A stretch of DNA of 64,000 nucleotides, from NCBI GenBank assembly GCA_011009095.1, contig VTPC01090934.1, positions 1 to 64,000 on the forward strand, written 5' to 3'. The stretch's first letter is position 1. The number at the start of each line of letters is the position of its first letter. Below the pieces are notes generated by a model that saw only the letters and a program-made list of their open reading frames with translations, made no database searches and was not told the DNA's origin. Shown piece by piece: positions 24,656 to 34,624 of this stretch. This DNA is from Ignelater luminosus (Eukaryota; Arthropoda; Insecta; Coleoptera; Elateridae). The translations under genes and the position numbers were made by a program.

Positions 24656-25124
24656 GTATATGTTACGGTCTAAGCTCGAAATTTGGTCATTACCAGTAAT
24701 GGCCGGTCAATATTAGTAAAAGCTCAGCTGTTTGGCCCATATTCGAAATAATAATAAAATATTAATATTTTGCGTTTGGCCCGGCCAATACTAATAATGG
24801 CTACTTGACTTTGGCTAGAATCTAAATAGATACGTAAAAGAAGTGAGAAACCCATATTAAACTTTATTCTTTAATACTAAAGAGCATACACGTTCAAAAA
24901 ACTAAATTAAAAAGCATACACTAGATTCTAAAATCACGTAATATTCATTTGTAGCATAGCAACAAACACGAAAATACTTAAATACAAAATATTATAAGCA
25001 GTCAAGTTTTAAATTATTTATTGCAACAGTTTGTAGATCTGTGACACTTTGAATTACAAAAAAGAAATTTGCTTTACACATACATCTATTCGATTTACAT
25101 TTTTGGCTGCAGCTACATCAAATA

Positions 25125-26403
25125 CGAGGGTGGTCTGAAAAGTTTCCGACCTAACAAAGATACAAGACATTTTTTCTGAAAATTTTTTTTTATTTTTCAA
25201 CATAGTCTCCTTGTAACTCTACACACTTCTCCCAGCGATGCTCCCATCTCTGTAACCCGTCCAAATAGTACTCGGCATTTTTCTCTGCAAAATAATTGCC
25301 TCTTCATTCGACGAAAATCTTTGTCCTCCGAGCGCAATTTTTAGATGAGGGAACAAAAAGAAGTCGCTTGGGGCTAGATCTGGTGAGTAAGGCGGATGGT
25401 CAAGCAGTTCAAACCGTAATTCGTGGATTTTCGCCATGGCAACCGCTGAGGTGTGAGACGGTGCGTTGTCTTGGTGAAACAGGATTTTCTTTTTCTGCAA
25501 ATGTGGCCGTTTTTTTCGCAAGTTCTGCCTTCAGCTTGTCAAGTAATGATGCATAGTATGCTCCTGTAATGGTTTTTCCTTTTTGAAGATAATCGATTAA
25601 AATAACTCCATGACTATCCCAAAAAACAGTCGCCATCACTTTCCCAGCCGAAAAAAACAGTTTTTGCTTTTTTTGGAGCCGGTTCCCCCTTTGCAGTCCA
25701 CTGTTTGGACTGTATTTTTGTTTCGGGCGTATAATGGTGTATCCAAGTTTCATCTACAGTAATTAATCGGCGCCAAAACTCGGATTTATTTCGCCTAAAC
25801 TGCGCCAAAAGAGCGTTGGAAATATTCATTCGAACACGTTTGTGGTCTAACGTGAGCAAACGCGGCACCCAACGCGCGGACAGCTTTCTCATGCCTAAAT
25901 GTTGATTTAATATGTGACAAACACGTTCTTTTGACATGTTCATAACCTCTGCTATCTCTCTCACTTTAATTCGGCGGTCGTCTAGCACCATTTGGTGAAC
26001 TTTGGCGATGTTTTCGTCGGTAGTTGCAGTTTTTGGACGTCCCGAACGTTCATCGTCTCCCAAGCTCTTACGGCCACGTTTAAATTCAGCAGCCCAAAAT
26101 TTCACTGTGGCAAATGATGGTGCAGAGTCCCCATACACAGAATCCAACTCATCTTTTATTTGCGAAGGCGTATTGCTTTTCAAAAACAAATATTTAATGA
26201 CAGCTCGATACTCGATTTTGTCCATTTTCACAAAAAAACTCACATCAACTCACTTAAACGATTGTTACATAAAAACTGCACGTCCAAAATGGCTGAAACT
26301 TTGGTGAGTAACTGTCAACAGATGAACAACGAAATTCGGTAGCTTTTATGTACGAGTGCTGCCATCTTCACGTTGAGGTCGGAAACTTTTCAGACCACCC
26401 TCG
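25125..26403 (-). mobile_element. Mariner transposon with perfect 28-bp inverted repeats, nested in Ginger
   Basis: 1279 bp, flanked by TA at 25123-25124 and 26404-26405. The terminal repeats 25125-25152 and 26376-26403 match over all 28 bases (CGAGGGTGGTCTGAAAAGTT at the outer end). It is inserted in the C-terminal coding part of the Ginger transposase, so it is younger than that element. Confidence 0.93.
25190..26243 (-). pseudogene. Mariner transposase with three frameshifts
   Basis: DD34D mariner transposase, closer to the irritans/cecropia side (Hsmar1-like motifs) than to Mos1. ATG at 26243. The N-terminal domain has two helix-turn-helix parts with GRPKTATTDENI and the linker WVPRLLT. 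Catalytic motifs: TVDETWIHHYTPE, FHQDNAPSHT and HPPYSPDLAPSDFFLFPHLK. Frameshifts lie near 25650, near 25495 and near 25300; the protein would otherwise end GDYVEK with TAA at 25190-25192. Inactive as it stands. Confidence 0.9.
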
Positions 26404-28667
26404 TATATCCTTGTCCACCTGTTAGAAACTGTGCAGAGGAGACTTGACGCAACGAAATTTCTTCCTTTGGGACAGAACACACAATTAACTCACTCCTAGA
26501 ATACAGTTGTTTTAAAATCCCCTTATTAGTGCCAATTTTGTAAAAACCATCTTGAGTTTCCAAAATAGTGCCTAAAATACTTCTAAGATCACCACGACCT
26601 CGGTCTACATCAGGAACACGAATTCTTACAGTGTCTGCTACATGAATTGTTGAAAACTTTATGTCGGAAAATTTTAACATTTTAGCACCTTGTATTTTTA
26701 AATTTTCGTGTGCATTCTTTCGCTTTACTTTTATCTCTTTCTGATTATCTACAATAATTTTTATACTTTCAGTATCAACATTGCTGGAAACTTGGGCTGC
26801 GTCTTCACTTGTGGAAATGTTAGTAGTTTCATTTACTGTTTTCAGAGCTAGTAGCTTGAATGATAGTATCAGAATTATCATCTCTGTCATCTATTACTTG
26901 CTCTGGGCATTGCGGATCGTTGTCTTGAAAATTTGTATGTAAGTCATCTTCAGCTTTTTTTAAAGCTTCTTCCGTTGTTAGAGATTCAATTACGTTTTTA
27001 GATAAGTATGAATCACTTTTCCTTTTGAACCAAACAAAGCTTCGTATGGACTTTGTCGTATCCCGTCGTGGTATGCCCGATTTTTCATTAATTGTATAAA
27101 ACGCACACCTTCGGCCCAGTGGCTACTGTTGGAACTCTGCATCCATGTCGTTAACATATTTTGAACGTCCTGATTAGCCCGTTCTACAGAATCCTGACTC
27201 TGACTATGACGAGGCTTCCCATGGACAATTTTCAACTCCGGCCACATGACAGTAAGCTCATTAACAATCTGATTTGAAAACTCCCGACCAGTATCAGATT
27301 GCAACACACTTGACTCATCAATTATAGCAAAAATATCAAGCAACTTCGGCTGCTGTTTTTGTCTTCAACGGTCTAAGTAAAACAAATTTTGTCAAGTGAT
27401 CTTGATAATTTAAAATGTATTTATATTCTCCATCTGCATTCGACCGCATATCTATAAGGTCTACTTGACATCTCGAATTCATTTCCTTAAACAACAGTGG
27501 CTTGGAAACTAAAACTTTTTTTGGCATGGATTGCTTTTGTTGGCAAGGTTTACAGAGGGTTAAGTAGACCATTATAATTTCTTTCTAATATTTTTTATAT
27601 TTTTGTTGCAACACCAAATAACTCATCTTTTTCTAAATAATACAAAATTGTTGGTTCTTCTGCAGAGACCGCTTGTATAAGCTTCTCCAAACCATTTACA
27701 ACAATAACATCAAATCTTGATAACCGACGATAATCTAATGGTACCTTTTTTGCTTTATTTTTGCCGCTTTTACTTCGCTAATAATTCTACCATAAGCTTC
27801 ACGACTAAATAAATTTGTGTTATTAGCTGAAAGAAACAGAAAATTAGAAACAGAGAATTATAGTAGACTGTAAGAATGTGAGGTTATGAAACTCTATGAA
27901 TTTATTTATTAATCGATTTACCACTACTAAACCTTACCCTTTTTAGCCAAAAGGAGCTCTATATTACTATTAAACTTTTCTTTCATCTCCTCCATTATGT
28001 CGTCAATGATGTAACTGTCTAATATCGCACAAATAAGAAACTCTACTACGGGTACGATGCACGTACACTTGTTTCTAGAAATGGCCGAATTGTATGTGCT
28101 GTTACGCATAATGGCCGGCCTAAACTCAAAATACAGGTGACAGTAAAATAATTTCGGGATTAGACAGCCCGGTTTGGTCATTTCAGGTAATGCCCGGCCA
28201 ATACTGATAAAGATCAATTTCGAGCTTAGGCCGTAACATATACATTTGTTAACTTATTTTGCGTTTCTTGCACTCCTGAAAATAATCAGTTTGTAGGTTT
28301 TGTCTACTAATACTGTTGTTTTAAGTTAAAGTTTGTTACCTTTTAAAGGTAGGTTAAAATAATAAACATCTAATTGTAATTGGTAAGTAGTAATAGCTAC
28401 ATGATTTCTGGAGTTTATTTGTGTTGTGTACTTTATTAGAACTTTAAGGGACATTTCTTTAAATGGTGTTTAGACAACGTAAATGCAAACTTGCAGATTT
28501 TTGCATGCGACCTTGTGAACATATACCTTTCAGTTTAGTGCACATTTTATTATTATTTGTTTTTATAAAACCACGAAACCGAAACGCTTGGTTTGGATTT
28601 ATTATAGACAAAAATACAAATAAATATTGACTCTTCAAATAAGGGTTAGGAGATATTGCTAGAAATA

Positions 28668-29050
28668 AACTGACCGGCAACAGAAACCGGCCATCCTGAA
28701 TAATTTCGCAAAACCACTTTGAAAATTATTAATTTCAATGCCACGGCGGTTGAATGATGTAATTCAAGCTCGAGGAGGACATAGACACTACTAATAATTA
28801 TCAGGAGGTCCATTATAAACAGCCACATTTATTGTTTTTAATTAAGAAAGTATCGTATTTAGACTGTTTTTGTTTACTGCTTAAATTTAATTTAATTCTG
28901 TATTAATTTGTCTCTTTTTTTAGCTAATCTGTACATCATGTATCAGCAGTAAATGGTTCTTAAATCAAATAACAATCACTGATTAAAATAATAATTGTTA
29001 AAGTGGTTTTGGAGATATTTCAGGGTGGCCGGTTTTTTTGCCGTTTAGTA
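28668..29050. mobile_element. MITE with ~55-bp inverted repeats
   Basis: The left end has ACCGGCAACAGAAACCGGCC, then ATCCTGAATAATTT and CAAAACCACTTTGAAAATTA; the complement of the right end has ACGGCAAAAAAACCGGCC, then ACCCTGAAATATCT and CAAAACCACTTTAACAATTA. The inner 270 bp is AT-rich and non-coding. Non-autonomous; superfamily not determined and exact borders uncertain by a few bases. Confidence 0.7.
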
Positions 29051-29329
29051 TATAATTTAGAGTGAAGCGTGAAGTTTCTGTATTCAGCGAGTGGCAATTT
29101 TATGTAATAATTAAGAGTTTTTTCAGTTGTTTACGAAATTTAAACCAACGCTTTTACTTTTTGTTTTATTTTCATTACACAGATAACGTAAAACACCTGA
29201 GAACATGGCCAACTGTATAACGCGTACTTCAATTAACTTCATTAACTTGCTTTTAACGTATCCATATGGTCATGGTTTAACATACCGATGGTGTCAACAC
29301 CATAATTATACTGTGGTGTCAATGCAATA

Positions 29330-30255
29330 CCTCGTAAGTTCTCCTGCGTCAAGTTTACAGGAAATAGGAAAAGTTCATTCAAGTATTTCTCGACAAAATT
29401 TTTCAGAGGTTCGGCAAAGACTTTGGTAAATTTTGTATAAATGGGCAGAAGTAGAGAACCATTGTTTCAAATACAATTTACTGCTATCCCTGCGACAATA
29501 GTAGGGCTAAGTAACTTAGGCAAGTTTTCAAGAAATTCTTGAAGAAATCTTATCTACCATTTACTTCTCTGGGTAAGCAACTAACTTTTGGCACTATGGA
29601 TTTTTCCACCCAATCCTTCACTGACCATTCTCTCAATCCCAAAGTGTTGAAGATCTTTTTTTTACAAACTGGTATCTTGTTTTCACCAACTTTTAAGAAA
29701 TAGAATAATGTATTTGACCTTCTAGAGGTTTCAGAATTTATAGTTTACCTCTTTGTCCCCTTTTTTACGACTAAATAAGTGACGTAATTTTTGTTTCTTT
29801 CCAGTTCAGATTTTTCCAACACGATTCAAATATTTCTTTTGTTCATCAATATTGAAAATGGTATTGCAAAATCTCTTTGCAGATTTTTTGCAAGTCTCTG
29901 AATTGCACGACTGTTTATGTTTTCTCTCTTCCTTTTTAGTATTCTGAAACGTTAATTTCTGACCTTTCGGACGTCGAAACCCTGTGTACTAATTTCCTTT
30001 CATTCTTAAAATTTTATTTCTCTTACGTTTGGAACCTTTACTAAAAATTAATTGTTCCTGAGAGTGTTGATCCTGTAAATCATAGCCATCGTTGTCTTTA
30101 TTTTTCCTCTACTCATACTTCCTTCTGCGTTTTTCTCCGATTCCTCTTCATATAATTCAACTTTTTCATTGTCTGAATTTTGCTCATCAAATCCGTTGGA
30201 TTTTTCCAGAAAATCGTTTGGGCGTTTTCTGAGTATTGTAACGCCCACCAAAACC
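29330..30255 (-). pseudogene. Decayed copy of a multicopy insect protein, possibly transposon-derived
   Basis: In broken minus-strand frames I see a consistent order: an acidic N-terminal part (30048-30251), then pieces such as IPFSILMNKRNI, KKDLQHFGI, KDWVEKSIVPKVSCLPREVN, and a Cys/Tyr motif YYCRRDSSKLYL followed by HLYKIYQSLC near 29430-29490. I recall this order (a Leu-Gly motif, then S-x-Y-C-R, then L-Y-x-x-Y) from repeated, uncharacterised insect proteins, but I cannot name the family with confidence. Many frameshifts and stops. Confidence 0.4.
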
Positions 30256-30259
30256 GTAC

Positions 30260-31480
30260 AGATGTTCTGCTCGACGTAATATTCGAGATCTGTGTTGTGT
30301 GAGTTTCGCTTTAGTGACCTGAGAAGACTCGACTCAATTGGTTTAACTTCGCATTTATTTACATGGCACGCCGAGATAGCTCCTTAAAAAATTCGTAACT
30401 CCCAAACCAACGATCTGATCGAGCTGAGATGTTTTTTCAAGCGACTAGAACTATCTCTCAAACCCTCCAGAGCGTTTACTAACAGCGCGGGACCGTTTCG
30501 GGGATAGGTGACAGCAAACAAAGTAAATTCGGGCTCTTTCGGACCTTTGCGACGTGGTGACAACTCGGCGTTAGTACCATCGAATGCACCATCGAACAGG
30601 GTGTACAAAAGGTTTGATACGTGCTTTTCCTAGAAGATTGTTTTCAAGGCCAAAAACAGGAAAACCCGGAAACGGCGAAATAGGGTACTTGCAGTTAAAA
30701 ACGTATGTTTGGCCACAAGTGTCTCTGAGTGTCCTCTTAGATATTGTGTAAGCCGATTTTCGAGCTTTTAAAAAATGTCTTTAAAACGGAGTGGGGTGAA
30801 AAACTATTTTTAAATAATTCACATTCTCTGATTTTTTGGTTTTAACATCGAGTGATTTTCATTAGTTCTAAAAAGAGACTCCTGATTGCAATGCATCAAA
30901 TTGTGTTGAGAGCTCAAGTTATATTTTGGTGAAGAATTTCCAATTATTTTATAGGATAAAATAAATAAAACCGTTGCTGGAGATATTTCGCACTCTTGAA
31001 TATTTTATTCTTATAGTGAAGATTATAAGTACCAAGAGATCGCAACCATAGCACGTGTTTAGTAATAGTTGTAATGATTACTCTTTGTGCTTTCGCATCT
31101 CTTTTTTCAAATTCTGTTTTAACATGTTTTATATATGTATTTCATCTTAGATTTGATACTACCATACTTTTTGTAGGATACTTCTCTTTTATTCACCATC
31201 AATTTATTCACATTCATACAATGCGAGTATATCAAGATCTTGATTTATTTCCACACTTTTTATATTATGCGTTCCCTGGGCCCGTAACCTATGAAGCAGG
31301 GTTAAACGCAGTGTAAATAAAAGTCTGTTAATATTTATATTGTTTAATGAACACAACTAATAAAAATAAGCAAGATAAAAAGCAAAACCAAAAGCTTATA
31401 AACATAAAGTCACTAAAGGTCTGATGTTACTAAATCTAAATGTAGGCACACAAGTTTGTGTGGAAAGCATAGAACACCCA
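30260..31480. other. Intergenic, no recognised gene
   Basis: Contains a more GC-rich block at 30260-30720 that looks different from the surrounding AT-rich DNA and could be a retroelement leader or LTR, but I found no matching second copy or ends. The rest is AT-rich with no feature. Confidence 0.35.
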
Positions 31481-31485
31481 ACATA

Positions 31486-32763
31486 CCAGGTGTACAAGTA
31501 TACCTATGAAATGAGACTTTCAGCTATTAGACCACAGATGTCGCTAGGAGTATTTTTAAACTGTCCCAAATGTCTTATTTTTTTTGTCTGTCATCTGTCA
31601 ACAATATTCAATTCATTGTTTGTGATGTTTCATACAACAACGCATTTTTTTCGCTTTTAAAAATGTCGAATTTCGTGCCTTCAAACTACGATTTGCGGAC
31701 ATCGTTGATTTTCTGTTATCAATTGAAGAAAAACGCTTCTCAAGCTCATCAAATGCTTATAGAAGCTTACGGTGGACATGCTCTAAGCAGAGCACAGTGC
31801 TTCAGGTGGTTTGAAAAATCCCGAAGTGGTGATTTTAGCGTGGAGAACGAGGAACGTGGCCGGCCACCGAAAAAGTTTGAGGACACCGAATTGCAAGCAT
31901 TGTTGAATGAAAATGATGGTCAAACGCAAGAAATGATGGCAGAGCAGTTGGGAGTGACCCAAAAAACCATTTGCAAACGTTTGAAAGACATGGGCATGAT
32001 TTTAAAGGTCGGAAGATGGGTGCCGCATGAACTGACTGAAAGGCAGCAAGAGAACCGAAAAACCACTTGTGAAATGCTGCTCTCCCGGTTCAAAAGGAAG
32101 TCTTTTTTGCATCGAATCGTTACGGGTGTATTTCTCCAATCCCAAGCGTAAACGATCGTATGGTCCGCCCGGCCACAAGCCAAAATCAACGGCCAAACCA
32201 AATCGCTTCGGCCGCAAGGCAATGCTGTGTGTTTTCTGGGATCAGCATGGTATGATTTGGTACGAGCTATTAAAACCAGGTGAAACAGTTGACGGTGCAC
32301 GCTACCAACGACAATTGGCCGATTTGAACAGCGCTATACACCGAAAACGCCCAGAATATGCCGATCGGCGTCACAAAGTAATTTTTCTTGATGACAATGC
32401 ACCACCACATCGAACAAGAGCGACCCGGGAATTGGTGGAGACGTACGATTGGGAACCGCTGGTGCATGCGGCTTACTCACCAGACTTGGCGCCTTCCGAT
32501 TATCATTTGTTTGCATCGATGGGCCACGCACTTTCCGAGCAGCGCTTCAATTCTCACGAAGAAGCCAAAAAATGGCTCGATGATTGGTTTGCGGCCAAAG
32601 ACGGCCAATTTTTTTGGCGCGGCATTCACAAATTGCCTGAGAGATGGGTAAAATGTGTCGCTAGCGATGGCTATTATTTTGAAGATTAAATTTGTAACCA
32701 TTTTTTGTTAATAAACGTTTAAAATTGAAAAAAAAAGTCTCATTTCATAGGTATACACCTATG
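31486..32763 (+). mobile_element. Mos1-like mariner, copy 1
   Basis: About 1278 bp between TA dinucleotides (31484-31485, 32764-32765). The inverted ends contain TATACCTATGAAATGAGACT; the left one has a 4-bp CAAG insertion that copy 2 (54075-55351) lacks. Internally the two copies are almost identical. It lies just upstream of the Siah-like pseudogene. Confidence 0.88.
31663..32689 (+). pseudogene. Mos1-like mariner transposase, first catalytic Asp deleted
   Basis: Strong match to the mauritiana subfamily along its length: MSNFVPSNYDLRTSLIFCYQ at the start, GRPPKKFEDTELQALL in the linker, VGRWVPHEL, LLSRFKRKSFLHRIVTG. At about 32127 the frame breaks right after IVTG. The DEKW motif with the first catalytic Asp is missing and the sequence resumes out of frame at YFSNPKRKRSYG. 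The simplest reading is a 14-bp deletion. The rest is open to TAA at 32687-32689 and keeps the second Asp (VIFLDDNAPPH) and third (SPDLAPSDYHLF). It cannot make active enzyme. Confidence 0.92.
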
Positions 32764-32852
32764 TACCTTAATTAGAAAAAGTAGTTTATAAAAAATTTAC
32801 TTCTTAAATATTTCTACTAACTATATGAAATCATTTTTATTTAATTTCAGAT

Positions 32853-33630
32853 AAACAAGCATCATGGCTGAATCAAACATACCAAAATCAGTACTAGAAA
32901 AATTCTGATGTTTTTGATGTAAAAACTACTTATGTATCCCTACAATATCAATATTGCCCATTCTTTATGTGGAACTTGTTCAATTTCATCTGATGGAATC
33001 ACATACAGAGAATTGATTCTCGAAGATTTTCTAAAAAACGCTTAAATATCCATGCAAGTTTGAAGATCATGGATGTACAGCTCTTTCACTATTTGGTGAA
33101 ACACAAGAACATGAAGCTCAATGTGTTCATCGTCTAATAGCTTGCCCAGTTTCATCGTTATGCGCTTGGAAAGGGGCTACACAACAAATGCTTTATCACT
33201 TCAGTACTGACCACTCGGATTTAATGGCTGATAAAATGGAATTTAAATTAAGCATGTGTACTAAAGATGAAGAAGGACATTTATTTGTCTACAAAAACGG
33301 GATTGGTGTGTTTTTAAAGTATTGTTACAGTTGTGCCCCAAGTACTTTACAGTACGACATAAAACATTTCAATGCAGAATATAAAGAAATTCTGGTAAAG
33401 ATCTCAATAGCAAATGATTTAGATCCGGATTATAAAGTTCATGTGAAAGGAAGAGTATCTTTCTGTCATAAAGATTCAAACGTCAAAACATTATCTTTGA
33501 ACAATTTCCTTTCCATTTAGAACATTTGCTGAATGCATTTCAATCAGCCTTAATTGACAAGTTGATAAAAGTAAAAAAATCCATTGCAAGAAATGAAGAT
33601 AATAAGAGTGTGAATTATGCTTTGATAGAA
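32853..33630 (+). pseudogene. Siah/seven-in-absentia-like pseudogene
   Basis: Resembles Siah-type RING E3 ubiquitin ligases. After an acceptor-like TTAATTTCAG at 32843-32852 comes an ATG frame MAESNIPKSVLEKF with stops inside the RING (TGA at 32907 and 32916, between remaining Cys codons). A shifted HSLCGTCSISSDGITY and then the SIAH zinc-finger part follow: YPCKFEDHGCTALSLFGETQ, EAQCVHRLIACPVSSLCAWK and YHFSTDHSDLM. An open frame continues at 33188-33520 as a divergent C-terminal part, then shifts again. The end is cut near 33630 where LINE sequence begins. RING damage, two or more frameshifts and truncation show it is a pseudogene. Parent gene unknown. Confidence 0.75.
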
Positions 33631-33634
33631 ACCT

Positions 33635-34620
33635 TAAAATGTCTAGTTGTCTAGTTTTATCTAGTCTATTCATATGCCCCCACCATCTTAACTGTGCTTT
33701 CTGAATATATTTGCTGACACTTTCTACTTTTAGTCTTTCTCTTATAGTTTCATTCCTAATATTGTCCATTATAGTGACATTTGCTACCCTTCGCAAATAC
33801 TTCATTTCAGCTGCTTGAAGTCGTTTTTGTAGCCTATCTGTTACCACCCATGTCTCACTTCCATATAACAAAGTTGGCAGGTATACTCTCTTATAGACCA
33901 CTAGTTTTGTTTTTGTACTAATTTCTTTTTTGTTGATAAAACCATTTTTCATTGCATGAAATAGTTTCACTGTCGCTGTTATTCTGTTATTTATTTCTGT
34001 TGCAAACTTTCCTGTTTTATCTATAGATGTTCCTAAGTATTTCATGCTGTTGACCTGCTCTACTTTTTCGTCATTAACTTGTATATTATCTATTATTTCT
34101 TCGTTAGATATGACAATGATTTTAGTTTTATTCCTATTGATTTTTATCATTTTTATTTTCCCATTTTATCAAACAGGTTTTTCCTCCTAATCTGTGGGTT
34201 GATTTCACATTTACATCAATCTTCAGTTGTTGTTTTAAAAAATTTTCCATTACGTCTTGTAGTTGTCCTGAATTGTATGTATGTATGTCCAGTCCGTATA
34301 TTACTCTTTTTTCATCTCTTGATTTTGCTTTTTTCAGTTCCTTATTTTCTTTCTTTAGATTTTCTGATTCCTTTCTTAAACTTAACATTTTATCTCTGTA
34401 TTGCTTTTGCTCTTCTCTCATTTCACTAAATTCCATTTTTAGTTCCTTCATCATTCTTTTTAGCTCAACGATGCTGCCCTCTTCTTGTTTGTGAGTTTTT
34501 CCAGGTGATCTTGGTGTTCTCTTACTTTTCTCAAAAGCGTCTTCTTCTCTATTCCAAACTCTTCGTTTTTACTCCCTTCATCCGTTGAGTACTCTTCACT
34601 GTCTATCTTTAAATATTTGA
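33635..34620 (-). pseudogene. LINE with internal deletion: ORF1 joined to reverse transcriptase C-terminus
   Basis: From the right, a coiled-coil ORF1 part rich in Lys/Glu (SLRKESENLKKENKELKKA) with a following RVIYGLDIHTYNSGQL and THRLGGKTCLIKWE (34134-34454). Directly after it, overlapping by a few bases, the last third of a reverse transcriptase appears: KTKIIVISNE, NSMKYLGTSIDKTGKF, LPTLLYGSETWV, AAEMKYLRRVANVT, AQLRWWGHMNRLD (33660-34150). The endonuclease and polymerase core are missing, so at least about 2 kb was deleted within the copy. The 3' end abuts the Siah-like pseudogene at about 33635 and truncates it. Confidence 0.8.
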
Positions 34621-34624
34621 GTTA

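Larger units (their letters stand above)
24980..28000 (-). pseudogene. Ginger-type transposase (integrase), broken and interrupted
   Basis: Related to the integrase-derived KRBA2/SCAND3-like proteins. From the right: a decayed N-terminal part (SYIIDDIMEEMKEKFN near 28010; SRFDVIVVNGLEKLI near 27700); the zinc-binding half with only LCKPCQQK left (27540); and the integrase core with CQVDLIDMRS, KYILNYQDHLTKFV, LQSDTGREF, HGKPRHSQSQ and VERANQDVQNML (27000-27480), i.e. Asp, Asp and Glu of the DDE triad, the Glu in SVERANQD. The C-terminal domain follows (VADTVRIRVPDVDRGRGD, 26580-26640), ending at QFLTGGQGY where the mariner is inserted. A Cys-rich tail with CSCSQKCKSNRCMCK continues at 25050-25110 on the other side. 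A frameshift at 27340 and other breaks show it is dead. Confidence 0.8.
24661..28238 (-). mobile_element. Ginger-type integrase DNA transposon, interrupted by a mariner
   Basis: Element of 3578 bp bounded by inverted repeats that begin TGTTACGG and end CCGTAACA, with TATA on both sides (24657-24660 and 28239-28242), a 4-bp target duplication. TGT/ACA ends and a 4-bp duplication fit the Ginger group of cut-and-paste elements that carry an LTR-retrotransposon-like integrase. The repeats go on imperfectly (TAAGCTCGAAAT) and contain subterminal GGCCGG motifs (near 24702, 24780, 28112, 28195). Its transposase runs on the minus strand. A mariner (25125-26403) sits inside it. Confidence 0.85.

Noticed and set aside
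31920-32300. 126-codon antisense frame repeated at 54504-54884
   Set aside because: Both are shadows of the mariner transposase on the other strand and show no independent family motif.
33188-33520. Independent 110-codon gene
   Set aside because: It continues directly from Siah zinc-finger sequence and ends in a frameshift, so it is part of the pseudogene.
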